A stretch of DNA of 6,563 nucleotides from Anaerolineaceae bacterium (GTDB taxonomy: Bacteria > Chloroflexota > Anaerolineae > Anaerolineales > Anaerolineaceae): NCBI GenBank assembly GCA_003448875.1, contig DLXG01000080.1, positions 1-6,563 on the forward strand, given 5' to 3'. Position numbers and translations under genes: made by a program. Below, piece after piece: positions 1 to 6,150 of this stretch. How positions within the stretch are numbered: the first letter of the stretch is position 1; the number at the start of each line of letters is the position of its first letter. Under the pieces are notes generated by a model. It had not been told where the DNA came from. It saw only the letters and a list, made by a program, of their open reading frames with translations, and did no database searches.

Positions 1-2747
1 TCGATGCGCGAGTCGCGATCCTGCTGATAAACGATGTCATCATTTTCGGCGATCATTCCGCCGCTGCTATCCAGCAAGTACAGGTAAGGATCCAGTTGTG
101 AGCCGATCACTCTGGCGTTGACCTCAGCGCGGATGCTCTGCCCCTGAAAGCCGAAGAACTGGTACAAAAGCTGCGTGCCCGGCACGCACAGGGTTTCACC
201 GACAACAGTATCGCCGATATTGACCCAGCGGGCCGCAGCAAGGCTGATGTTGGCGGGGTTGACGGCACAGCCGCCGGTGGGTTGGGTGTTCAGGATTTGA
301 AAATTGTCAATTTCCCAGCCAACCCCCTGATTGTAGTTGCCATCCAGCGTGTTGAAGTAAAAGCGGATGCGGATGGTCTTGCCCAGATAGGCGCTCAGGT
401 CAATGTTGGGGGTGTTCAGCCAGGTATTGACGGTGGGGGCGTCGTTGGAAAACTGCCCCCAGCCGGGCAGGTCGCTGAACGGCCCGCCATCCACTGAAAT
501 TTGCAGGCGGCGCTGATCCCACCACGGGGCCGGTGATTCGGTGCGGTAGCGGTAGTTGAAGTACAGGTAGGGGCTGCCACTGTCGGGCAGGCGGATGGGC
601 GGGGAGGTCAGGCTGCCGCTGCCGCTGTAAGAAGTGCCGTTGCCGTAGCGCCAGTAAGTGCCGGTGTGCTGCCAGCCGCCGCTGGCGTGCCAGTCGCCGT
701 TGTTGCTGTTAAAGCCGTCGTTGAAGGGCGTGGTTTTCAGACTGTTGTTGGGCAGCGCTGCGCTGGTGACGGTGAAGTTGATCCAATCAGTGCGGTCGGC
801 GCAGTTGGCTCCGCTGGCGGCCACGCTGGCGCAGCCGCGCACCGAGTAACTGCCCGGCGGCAGGCTGCCGATGGAAACGGCCGGGAAGGTCAGGTTATCG
901 TAATTCTGGTATAACTGCCCATTCCGGTTGAGGGTGAAGCCGAAGGCGGTTGCCGAGGGTGAGGACATGAACAGGGTGATCGAATCGGTAGCCGGGATGG
1001 AACTGCCGTTGGCCGGGTAAACGAAGGAAGAAGACAGGCTGGTGAAACTGCGCGCCTGAACTTTGAGGGAAGAGGCGGTTTTAGCCCCGATGGGGTTGTC
1101 GGCCAGGTTGGGGTCATCACGCTCGAAAGCCTCAGCCCGTCCGCTGTAACTGGTGCCGTCGTACAGCACGGCACGCACATTGGCGCCCACCCGGATGGAC
1201 TGGGTGTTGTTGCTGCCCACCGGCGAGCCGCCGGTTGCCAGATCCGGTACGCTGATCTCGCCGTTCCACAGGTATTCGCGGCAGCTGCCCTGATAATTGG
1301 GCTGACTGTACAGGATGATTTTGTTGTCGCTCAGCGTACAGGCCGGGGCAGCCGCGGGGCAGTTGTACTTCTTCAGCACCGTGCGCAGCCCTTGCGGCTG
1401 AATGGTCACGTTGCCGTGATTGTCCCACACCCGCAGGGCAATATCCACCGGCCCATTGGGGATGCCGGCGGCGCATAAATCGGCCTCGACCACAAAGGGA
1501 CTCTGGGTAAAGCCGGGGCCGACATCTTTCCAAATCCCGTCCAGTCCGCGGGCGATGATTTGAATGTTGGTTACCTGCTGGTCATCCCAGGCCGTGCCGG
1601 CCACCAGCACGCTGGAAGCGGTGATTTCTTGACCGGGGGCAGGCAGGGTCAACGAGCCGGCCGGCGGGTTGGTGCCGATGTTGCCGGAGGTGTAGCGGTT
1701 GCCCGGTTCGCACTGGTTGCCGTAGGCTGACCAGTTGGCGGCTTCAAAACAGGTGCGCGGGCGGCCGTCGTTGACCGCTACATCATCAAAGCGGATGTCT
1801 ACGGACGTACCCCAGTAGGAATTGGGGTTGGTGTGAACATGAAAATGCAGATGACTGCCGCAGGATGCGCCGGTGTTATCCACCAGCCCGATGTATTCTC
1901 CCTGCTGGACGATGGCGCCGGGGGTGCGCAGCCGTTCGGGAATGCTGTTTTGAGCGAGGTGCAGGTATAACTGATACGTCCACGGAGTGGTGCTGCGGTC
2001 TTCCAGCACAATGTAATTGCCGACCGTGCCATCCCCCGGGCAGGCGGAGGGCGAACGGGTGGGAATATCCCACTTGACCCGTTTGACAATGCCGCCTTTG
2101 GAGGCCAGAATCGGCCAATTTTGATTGGGGCTGTCTTCGGCAAAGTCCCAGGCGTAGCGGCAGTCCACCCAGTTGGCGCAGGTGCTGTGGCTGACCGACT
2201 GCGAAACACGGTGCGAAACGCCGGCCGGCCAGGGCAGTTTATAGCCGCGGTAGACCGTGGTGGTCAGGATGCTCTTTTCCTCGCTGGGGGGCAGGTACAT
2301 CTGGCGCACTTCATCGCTCAGCAGGTCTTGCGGCACTTCCAGCAGGGTTTCGCCCCATTCGTCATCGGCTTGCAGGGTCACATCCCAGGACTGAATACCC
2401 TTTTGCCCCTCGGCCGGTGCGGTCAGGCGGGCCACCGCCAGACCCGGCTCGCCTTCGATCAGCTGACCGGTTTCCGGATCCACGAACGCAAACCAGATCA
2501 GCGCCAGCGTGCCATCGGCTGAATACTCCACACCGACCACGCGCGGTTCGTACATCAAGAATCCCAGCGATTGAATGCCGATTTGGTTGATGCGTTGATC
2601 CAGAGCGGCCTGCAATTCGGGTGGCAGGCTGCTGACCGGCTCACCCGGCGGTTCACCGGCGGCCAGTACCGGATGAGATGAAACCAGAATCACCAGCAAG
2701 CTGATGAGGACAAGGGCATTGAGAATTGCAAAACGCGGTATTTTCAT
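1..2747 (-). CDS. Secreted multidomain M23 (LytM-like) peptidase family protein, C-terminus cut by window edge
   Basis: An uninterrupted frame of 915 codons reads from an ATG at 2747 to the left edge without a stop, so the C-terminus is missing. The start has a strong Shine-Dalgarno (GGAGGT, 2751-2756). Residues 1-30 form a signal peptide (MKIPRF, hydrophobic core, cleavage near VLA-A), so the protein is exported. Residues about 40-165 form an N-terminal region I do not recognise. The M23-like domain covers about 180-310, with D201 in YAWDF, H263 in YLHL and H299/H301 in HLHFH. An Ig-like segment follows at about 360-468, then a beta/gamma-crystallin-like domain at 470-564 (NNTQS at 513-517). 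After these come a second Ig-like segment to about 660, an immune-inhibitor-A/MAM-like jelly roll ending in GWEIDNF (about 810), and a PPC domain from about 855. M23 enzymes cut peptidoglycan cross-bridges or other peptides using zinc. The usual HxxxD ligand pair is not intact (R197 at the His position), although H187 could substitute. It may be an extracellular or wall-associated hydrolase, or a binding protein that kept the fold. Family assignment is firm; activity is uncertain. Confidence 0.85.
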   Translation of the reverse strand, partial: MKIPRFAILNALVLISLLVILVSSHPVLAAGEPPGEPVSSLPPELQAALDQRINQIGIQSLGFLMYEPRVVGVEYSADGTLALIWFAFVDPETGQLIEGEPGLAVARLTAPAEGQKGIQSWDVTLQADDEWGETLLEVPQDLLSDEVRQMYLPPSEEKSILTTTVYRGYKLPWPAGVSHRVSQSVSHSTCANWVDCRYAWDFAEDSPNQNWPILASKGGIVKRVKWDIPTRSPSACPGDGTVGNYIVLEDRSTTPWTYQLYLHLAQNSIPERLRTPGAIVQQGEYIGLVDNTGASCGSHLHFHVHTNPNSYWGTSVDIRFDDVAVNDGRPRTCFEAANWSAYGNQCEPGNRYTSGNIGTNPPAGSLTLPAPGQEITASSVLVAGTAWDDQQVTNIQIIARGLDGIWKDVGPGFTQSPFVVEADLCAAGIPNGPVDIALRVWDNHGNVTIQPQGLRTVLKKYNCPAAAPACTLSDNKIILYSQPNYQGSCREYLWNGEISVPDLATGGSPVGSNNTQSIRVGANVRAVLYDGTSYSGRAEAFERDDPNLADNPIGAKTASSLKVQARSFTSLSSSFVYPANGSSIPATDSITLFMSSPSATAFGFTLNRNGQLYQNYDNLTFPAVSIGSLPPGSYSVRGCASVAASGANCADRTDWINFTVTSAALPNNSLKTTPFNDGFNSNNGDWHASGGWQHTGTYWRYGNGTSYSGSGSLTSPPIRLPDSGSPYLYFNYRYRTESPAPWWDQRRLQISVDGGPFSDLPGWGQFSNDAPTVNTWLNTPNIDLSAYLGKTIRIRFYFNTLDGNYNQGVGWEIDNFQILNTQPTGGCAVNPANISLAAARWVNIGDTVVGETLCVPGTQLLYQFFGFQGQSIRAEVNARVIGSQLDPYLYLLDSSGGMIAENDDIVYQQDRDSRI

Positions 2748-2750
2748 CGC

Positions 2751-2756
2751 ACCTCC
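2751..2756 (-). promoter_or_regulatory. Ribosome binding site of the M23 gene
   Basis: On the minus strand GGAGGT lies 3 nt before the ATG at 2747. It is a near-perfect anti-16S match and fixes the start that yields the signal peptide. Confidence 0.7.
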
Positions 2757-2834
2757 GCTGGGCTGAACAAACCAATCGTTTTTCCCTGACCCTGTTGGGG
2801 TAACAAGGTTCGTGCCAGGTGGCGATGAAAATTC

Positions 2835-2852
2835 CCTTTCAAACGCGAAAGG
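2835..2852 (-). terminator. Weak hairpin after holA, possible terminator
   Basis: On the minus strand CCTTTC, a six-base loop (GCGTTT) and GAAAGG can form a 6-bp stem about 30 nt after the holA stop, followed by GGAATTTTC. The T-run is short and the stem has only moderate GC, so termination would be inefficient. If it works, it separates the upstream genes from the M23 gene, which would then need its own promoter. I could not find a convincing -35/-10 pair in the remaining gap. Confidence 0.25.
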
Positions 2853-2881
2853 TGTTTCGTAATGAAATTGGCAAGGGATGG

Positions 2882-3925
2882 TTAAGGAGCAGGTTGGGGT
2901 GTGGACAATTGCACCACGAGGGTCTGCAAGGCCGTTTCAAAATCCGCCTGACCTGATTTTATCATCTGATCGGTGGTCAAAATCAAGCGGTAGGCACTTT
3001 CCAGTTTTGTCAGGTTCAGGCGTTGCGCCTGACGGGTCAGATTTTCGGCAGCAAAGGCATGCAGCTTCAAGCGTTGAGCAATTTCGGCTGGTGCGGTAAT
3101 GCCATGCTCCAATGCCTCACGGATGAGAATCAACAAACGGTACTGGCGGATGACCATCCCGAACAGGCGGGCGGGGTCTTCTTCTTCCAGCAAGATTTTC
3201 AGGTGGCGCAGAGCGGTGCGGGTTTCTCCCAGCGCGATGGCATCCACCATTTTGAACACGTCCGCCTGTCCGCCGGAGGCGGCGACTTCCTGTACATCTT
3301 CCACATCCACCGGACGCTGATAATCCACGTAGGTGAGCAGTTTGCGAATTTCCTGCGCGGCGATGCCGGTTTCGTTACCGGTCAGGGCAGCCAGTTCGGC
3401 GGCGGCGCGCGGGGTGAACTGGCCGCCTTCCTGTTTGGCGCGGCGCAGGATCCAATCGGTCATTTCGTGCGGGCGCGGCAGGCGCAGTTCTCGAATCAGA
3501 ACGCGTGAGCCGGCTTTTCTGGCCCAGTCCAGCAGCGGCTTGCCACGCCGTTTGTCGTCCATGATCTCCCAGCCCTTGCTGCCCTGCGGTTTATCCAGAA
3601 TCACCAGCACCACGCGGGTAGTCGGTGGCATCTCCTCCAGCAAGCCGATCAACCGCTGACAGGCCTCGGCGGTTTTGAAGCGTGCAAAGGGGTTGCGCAG
3701 AATAACCAGCCGTTGGGCAGCGAGAAACGGCAGGGCATAGATAGCCCCCTGAATTTGATCCTCGCTGGTGTTGCGGTCTTCCAGATCAAAGCGGCTCAGG
3801 TTCAGGTCGCCCAGAGCGGCATCGGCGGCTGCCGATGCTTCCAGTTTTGCCACAGCCTCGGTGATGGCCTGAGCGTCATCGCCGTAGATCAGAATGATGG
3901 GGGCATCCGGCTGGCTGGCAGGCAT
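2882..3925 (-). CDS. holA: DNA polymerase III subunit delta
   Basis: This 347-residue protein matches the bacterial clamp-loader delta subunit, which opens the beta sliding clamp so that it can be placed on primed DNA. The N-terminal Rossmann-like part starts with IILIYGDD (residues 10-17), the position where this family has a degenerate nucleotide-binding loop. It continues with ALPFLAAQRLVILRNP (64-79), the hallmark strand of delta proteins. GNETGIAAQEIRKLLTYV (183-200) matches the linker helix that usually contains the conserved E-KL. ADVFKMVDAIALGE (221-234) begins the C-terminal collar domain, with RQYRLLILIREALEHG (260-275) as its central helix. Length is normal. I chose the ATG at 3925; a TTG at 3937 adds MIRL and overlaps the DUF6391 stop by 4 nt. 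Neither start has a good Shine-Dalgarno, which suggests translation coupled to the upstream DUF6391 gene. The gene is expected to be essential. Confidence 0.92.
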   Translation of the reverse strand: MPASQPDAPIILIYGDDAQAITEAVAKLEASAAADAALGDLNLSRFDLEDRNTSEDQIQGAIYALPFLAAQRLVILRNPFARFKTAEACQRLIGLLEEMPPTTRVVLVILDKPQGSKGWEIMDDKRRGKPLLDWARKAGSRVLIRELRLPRPHEMTDWILRRAKQEGGQFTPRAAAELAALTGNETGIAAQEIRKLLTYVDYQRPVDVEDVQEVAASGGQADVFKMVDAIALGETRTALRHLKILLEEEDPARLFGMVIRQYRLLILIREALEHGITAPAEIAQRLKLHAFAAENLTRQAQRLNLTKLESAYRLILTTDQMIKSGQADFETALQTLVVQLSTPQPAP

Positions 3926-3933
3926 GAGTCTTA

Positions 3934-4434
3934 TCAACTGCGGGTGTGGATGCGGTAGAACGGTATGCCACGCCGTTCAAAACGGTCAATGCCGACCACG
4001 TGCAGGCCGTTCAGGTGCGCATCGGTGGTGGCAACCGCTTGCAGCCACGGCCCCAGCGGGCGGCTGAGAATCAGGCTGAGTGTCACCAGTACGGCTATCA
4101 GCGGCAATCGTTCCCAGCGACTGCGGGCAGAACTGCCGCTGCCCAGCATGGCGAAAAAGGCCGCCAGGGCGGCGATCAAACCGCTGGCGGCGAAGTTGGT
4201 GCCGCAATTGGGGTGAATGGCAAGGTGGGACTCGCCTCGGTTCAAGCGGGTTTGTGCCTGAAGGATGGCTTCCTGCAAGTCGTCAAAATCCACTTTTCCG
4301 ATAATCCAGAACCCGAGCGAATCGGAGTAACCGGCCAGGCGCAGGCGGGGGTTCTTCTCGCCCAGAATTTGGAGGGTGGCGTGTTCAAGGGCGTGGTTGC
4401 GACGGACATTGGAGGGGAGGATTGATATGAGCAT
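3934..4434 (-). CDS. DUF6391 domain-containing small membrane protein
   Basis: This 166-residue protein matches the DUF6391 family, for which I know no established function. The conserved N-terminal part contains RRNHALEHATLQIL (11-24), giving an HxxEH arrangement at H14, E17 and H18. It continues with LAGYSDSLGFWIIGKV (33-48) and then LAIHPNCGTN (71-80), the strongest signature of the family. Two hydrophobic segments follow, at about 82-98 and 109-127, so the C-terminal half is probably membrane-embedded, with a soluble tail ending in RRGIPFYRIHTRS. The start at 4434 is preferred because AGGTG lies 7 nt upstream and because the family begins close to the HALEH motif. A longer frame opening at 4530 would lie inside the endonuclease gene and adds 32 residues unlike the family. 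It sits 16 nt after the endonuclease stop and 8 nt before holA, so it is probably cotranscribed with both. H14/E17/H18 with H74/C77 could bind metal, but this is inference. Confidence 0.85.
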   Translation of the reverse strand: MLISILPSNVRRNHALEHATLQILGEKNPRLRLAGYSDSLGFWIIGKVDFDDLQEAILQAQTRLNRGESHLAIHPNCGTNFAASGLIAALAAFFAMLGSGSSARSRWERLPLIAVLVTLSLILSRPLGPWLQAVATTDAHLNGLHVVGIDRFERRGIPFYRIHTRS

Positions 4435-4450
4435 GGGGTTCACCTGTAAA

Positions 4451-5185
4451 TTATAGGGTTTCTTTGCCGGAATTGATTCGGACAAGTTTATCCCAGTCAA
4501 TTCTTCCGTCCAGCGAGAATTGATTGGCAAATTGGATCGTAAATTGATTCAAGATACGGTCATATTCCCGGTAAAACTCGTCATTTTTCTGTTTGGCCTG
4601 CCAGCCTAATGGTTCGATCAAGTCAAGATAGAGTGTTGGTTCACCGGAAATAAATTCCCAGAAAGCCTGACCACACAGTTTTAAGTAGTCGCCTTTGTCG
4701 GGGTTTGGATCTTTCCCGTAACAGCAACCATTGATTGCCTGAACCCGGATGGCAGGGTTATTTGTGCGTAAAATTTTTTGCGCCTTCTTGAAATTTTCAA
4801 TCATTTTCTTGACCTGACTGCTATTGCCCCAGTTTGGTCCTGATTTTATGGATACTAAGTAATAATTCCCGTCTCTGCTGAATTCCAGATCGATTCCTTC
4901 CGCCGAGGATTTATGTCCCTGGTAAGCCTGGGTGCATACAAAGATGGCTAAACCTTCCAAAAACTCGCCAAAGATGGTTTCTTCCTGAGAGGACAAATGG
5001 GCATCCAGCAGACTTTTTACCAGATCGTGAAAGGTATTGATGTTTTTTGCTCGAAACAAATAAGGGTTCTTGCGCTTCAATACCTGAAGCAGCCTTAGCT
5101 TTTGGAGACTTTCAGCACGCCGCTCATGAAATTGGCTGATGTGAGATTGGATATAGTCACGAATTTCATTCGTCCGAATCGGCAT
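4451..5185 (-). CDS. Type II restriction endonuclease, PmeII family
   Basis: This 244-residue protein resembles the PmeII family of type II restriction endonucleases, which cut unmethylated foreign DNA at a specific site. Recognisable blocks are LKRKNPYLFRAKNI (36-49), LSSQEETIFGEFLE (64-77), SSAEGIDLEF (93-102), YLVSIKSGPNWGNSSQ (109-124), KLCGQAFWEFISG (169-181) and the C-terminal DGRIDWDKLV (226-235). The probable PD-(D/E)xK nuclease core is D99 with S112-I-K114, in which serine stands where an acidic residue is usual; E101, or E74/E77 in the preceding helix, could supply the missing carboxylate. The length looks complete. The start at 5185 has AGGGA 8 nt upstream and lies inside the last codons of the methyltransferase, so translation is probably coupled and the methylase is made first. 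Sampled 60-nt stretches are 40-42% GC against about 60% in the flanking M23 gene, which suggests transfer. The recognition sequence cannot be read from the sequence. Confidence 0.85.
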   Translation of the reverse strand: MPIRTNEIRDYIQSHISQFHERRAESLQKLRLLQVLKRKNPYLFRAKNINTFHDLVKSLLDAHLSSQEETIFGEFLEGLAIFVCTQAYQGHKSSAEGIDLEFSRDGNYYLVSIKSGPNWGNSSQVKKMIENFKKAQKILRTNNPAIRVQAINGCCYGKDPNPDKGDYLKLCGQAFWEFISGEPTLYLDLIEPLGWQAKQKNDEFYREYDRILNQFTIQFANQFSLDGRIDWDKLVRINSGKETL

Positions 5186-6047
5186 GATAGATTCCCTTTT
5201 GTTCTAAAAAGCTGAGTTGAAGTGCAGGCACCTCGTATTCCAGTGGGATACTGTTTCGGGCTAGTTCAAAATATTCCGGCAAGATTTCGATTCCAATAGC
5301 GTTCCTACCCATCCGTTGAGCCACGCGGATGGTTGTGCCTGAACCCATGAATGGATCAAGCACCCAGTCCCCCGTTTGTGTGAACAGTTTGATAAACCAT
5401 TCGGGCAGCGGTTCGGGGAAGACGGCACTATGATTGCGGTTGCGGGTTTCGGTTGCCAAATGGAGTACATTGGTTGGGTATGCTTTTTCTCGACCAAGCC
5501 AGTTAGCAATTCGTTTACCAAAGCCGCTGCCTACTCGCGAGGGATCTCGCACCTGGTCAGTGGCGCTCAGATTTCTGAGCCGCTTATCCGCCCAGTTACC
5601 CATTGGCACCATCACGGCATCCTGGAACATCTTAAATTTGCGGGTTTTATTGAATTGCAGCAGGCGTTCCCAGGCGTCACGGAAGCGGTTTGGCCACTTG
5701 CCGGGGTATGAATTCTTCTTGTGCCAGATAAACTCTTCCGTCCATAACCAGCCTTGTTTCCGCATTTCAAGAATCAGTTCAATTACGTAAGTATGCCGTT
5801 CGCCATTGACTACTTTTTCTTTTATATTCAGGATAAAAGTACCGTCGGGTTTAAGCACACGCAGTAATTCGGCCGAGATGGGCAGGAACCACTCCACATA
5901 TTCATCGGGACGAATGCCCCCATACGTATTTTTGCGGCTATCGGCGTAGGGTGGCGAGGTAAAGATGAGGTCAATCGAATTGTCCGGTAGATTTTTCAGT
6001 TCTGTCCGGCAATCGCCAAGAATCAACTGTGCTGTGACACGGTTCAT
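5166..6047 (-). CDS. Site-specific DNA methyltransferase, beta class (probably m4C)
   Basis: This 293-residue enzyme would transfer a methyl group from S-adenosylmethionine to an exocyclic amino group of a base, protecting host DNA from the adjacent endonuclease. The catalytic motif IV, TSPPY, is at residues 30-34, and the cofactor-binding motif I, DPFMGSGTT, lies near the C-terminus at 231-239, followed by GIEI at 252-255. This order (IV before X and I) defines the beta class. Serine in SPPY favours N4-cytosine over N6-adenine methylation, but this is not proof. The intervening region, with NIKEKVVNGERHTYVIE (74-90), WHKKNSYPGKWPNRFRDAWE (108-127) and PTNVLHLATE (191-200), probably holds the target-recognition part. 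I start it at the ATG at 6047 because AGGA sits 6 nt upstream. An in-frame ATG at 6071 lacks a Shine-Dalgarno and overlaps the predicted -10 box. The 3' end overlaps the endonuclease by 20 nt. Confidence 0.9.
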   Translation of the reverse strand: MNRVTAQLILGDCRTELKNLPDNSIDLIFTSPPYADSRKNTYGGIRPDEYVEWFLPISAELLRVLKPDGTFILNIKEKVVNGERHTYVIELILEMRKQGWLWTEEFIWHKKNSYPGKWPNRFRDAWERLLQFNKTRKFKMFQDAVMVPMGNWADKRLRNLSATDQVRDPSRVGSGFGKRIANWLGREKAYPTNVLHLATETRNRNHSAVFPEPLPEWFIKLFTQTGDWVLDPFMGSGTTIRVAQRMGRNAIGIEILPEYFELARNSIPLEYEVPALQLSFLEQKGIYHADSDE

Positions 6048-6070
6048 CGCCAATCCTTTTTCCACTCTCA

Positions 6071-6079
6071 TTTATAACA
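6071..6079 (-). promoter_or_regulatory. Putative extended -10 promoter of the R-M operon
   Basis: On the minus strand TGT-TATAAA matches an extended -10 element (TGnTATAAT) at five of six core positions. It is followed by a start region near 6064 and a leader of under 20 nt with the Shine-Dalgarno AAGGA before the ATG at 6047. No good -35 is seen at the usual spacing, as expected for extended -10 promoters. The position supports the downstream methyltransferase start. Confidence 0.35.
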
Positions 6080-6090
6080 CGTTCTGAACG
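6080..6090. promoter_or_regulatory. 11-bp palindrome, possible operator
   Basis: CGTTC-T-GAACG is a perfect inverted repeat with a single-base centre. It lies next to the predicted minus-strand -10 box, in the region between two divergent genes, so a bound repressor could block either promoter. Short palindromes also occur by chance. Confidence 0.25.
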
Positions 6091-6150
6091 GCTTGCAGGT
6101 ACAATGATAGCAGAATTTGGCTTAAAGGTTTAGCAGAGAGGCGGTGAGGG

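Noticed and set aside
2121..2522. Plus-strand open frame of 133 codons
   Set aside because: It lies entirely antisense to the M23 gene, whose continuous frame shows a signal peptide and recognisable domains. The plus-strand translation has no family features.
2789..2809. Second hairpin in the gap before the M23 gene (ACCTTGTT / AACAGGGT on the minus strand, with one G-U pair)
   Set aside because: The stem could form but no T-run follows on either strand, so it is not a convincing terminator. Nothing links it to a known riboswitch or leader.
3023..3508. Plus-strand open frame of 161 codons opposite holA
   Set aside because: The minus-strand reading is a clear delta subunit. The antisense frame is a by-product of GC-rich codon use.
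3946..4425. Plus-strand open frame of 159 codons opposite the DUF6391 gene
   Set aside because: The minus strand encodes the conserved HALEH and HPNCGTN blocks; the antisense translation resembles nothing known to me.
4435..4530. N-terminal extension of the DUF6391 protein starting at 4530
   Set aside because: It would overlap the endonuclease gene by 80 nt. The ATG at 4434 has a well-placed AGGTG and begins near the conserved motif.
6048..6071. Methyltransferase start at the upstream ATG (6071)
   Set aside because: It has no Shine-Dalgarno and touches the predicted -10 box, while the ATG at 6047 has AGGA at 6 nt and begins a typical methyltransferase N-terminus.
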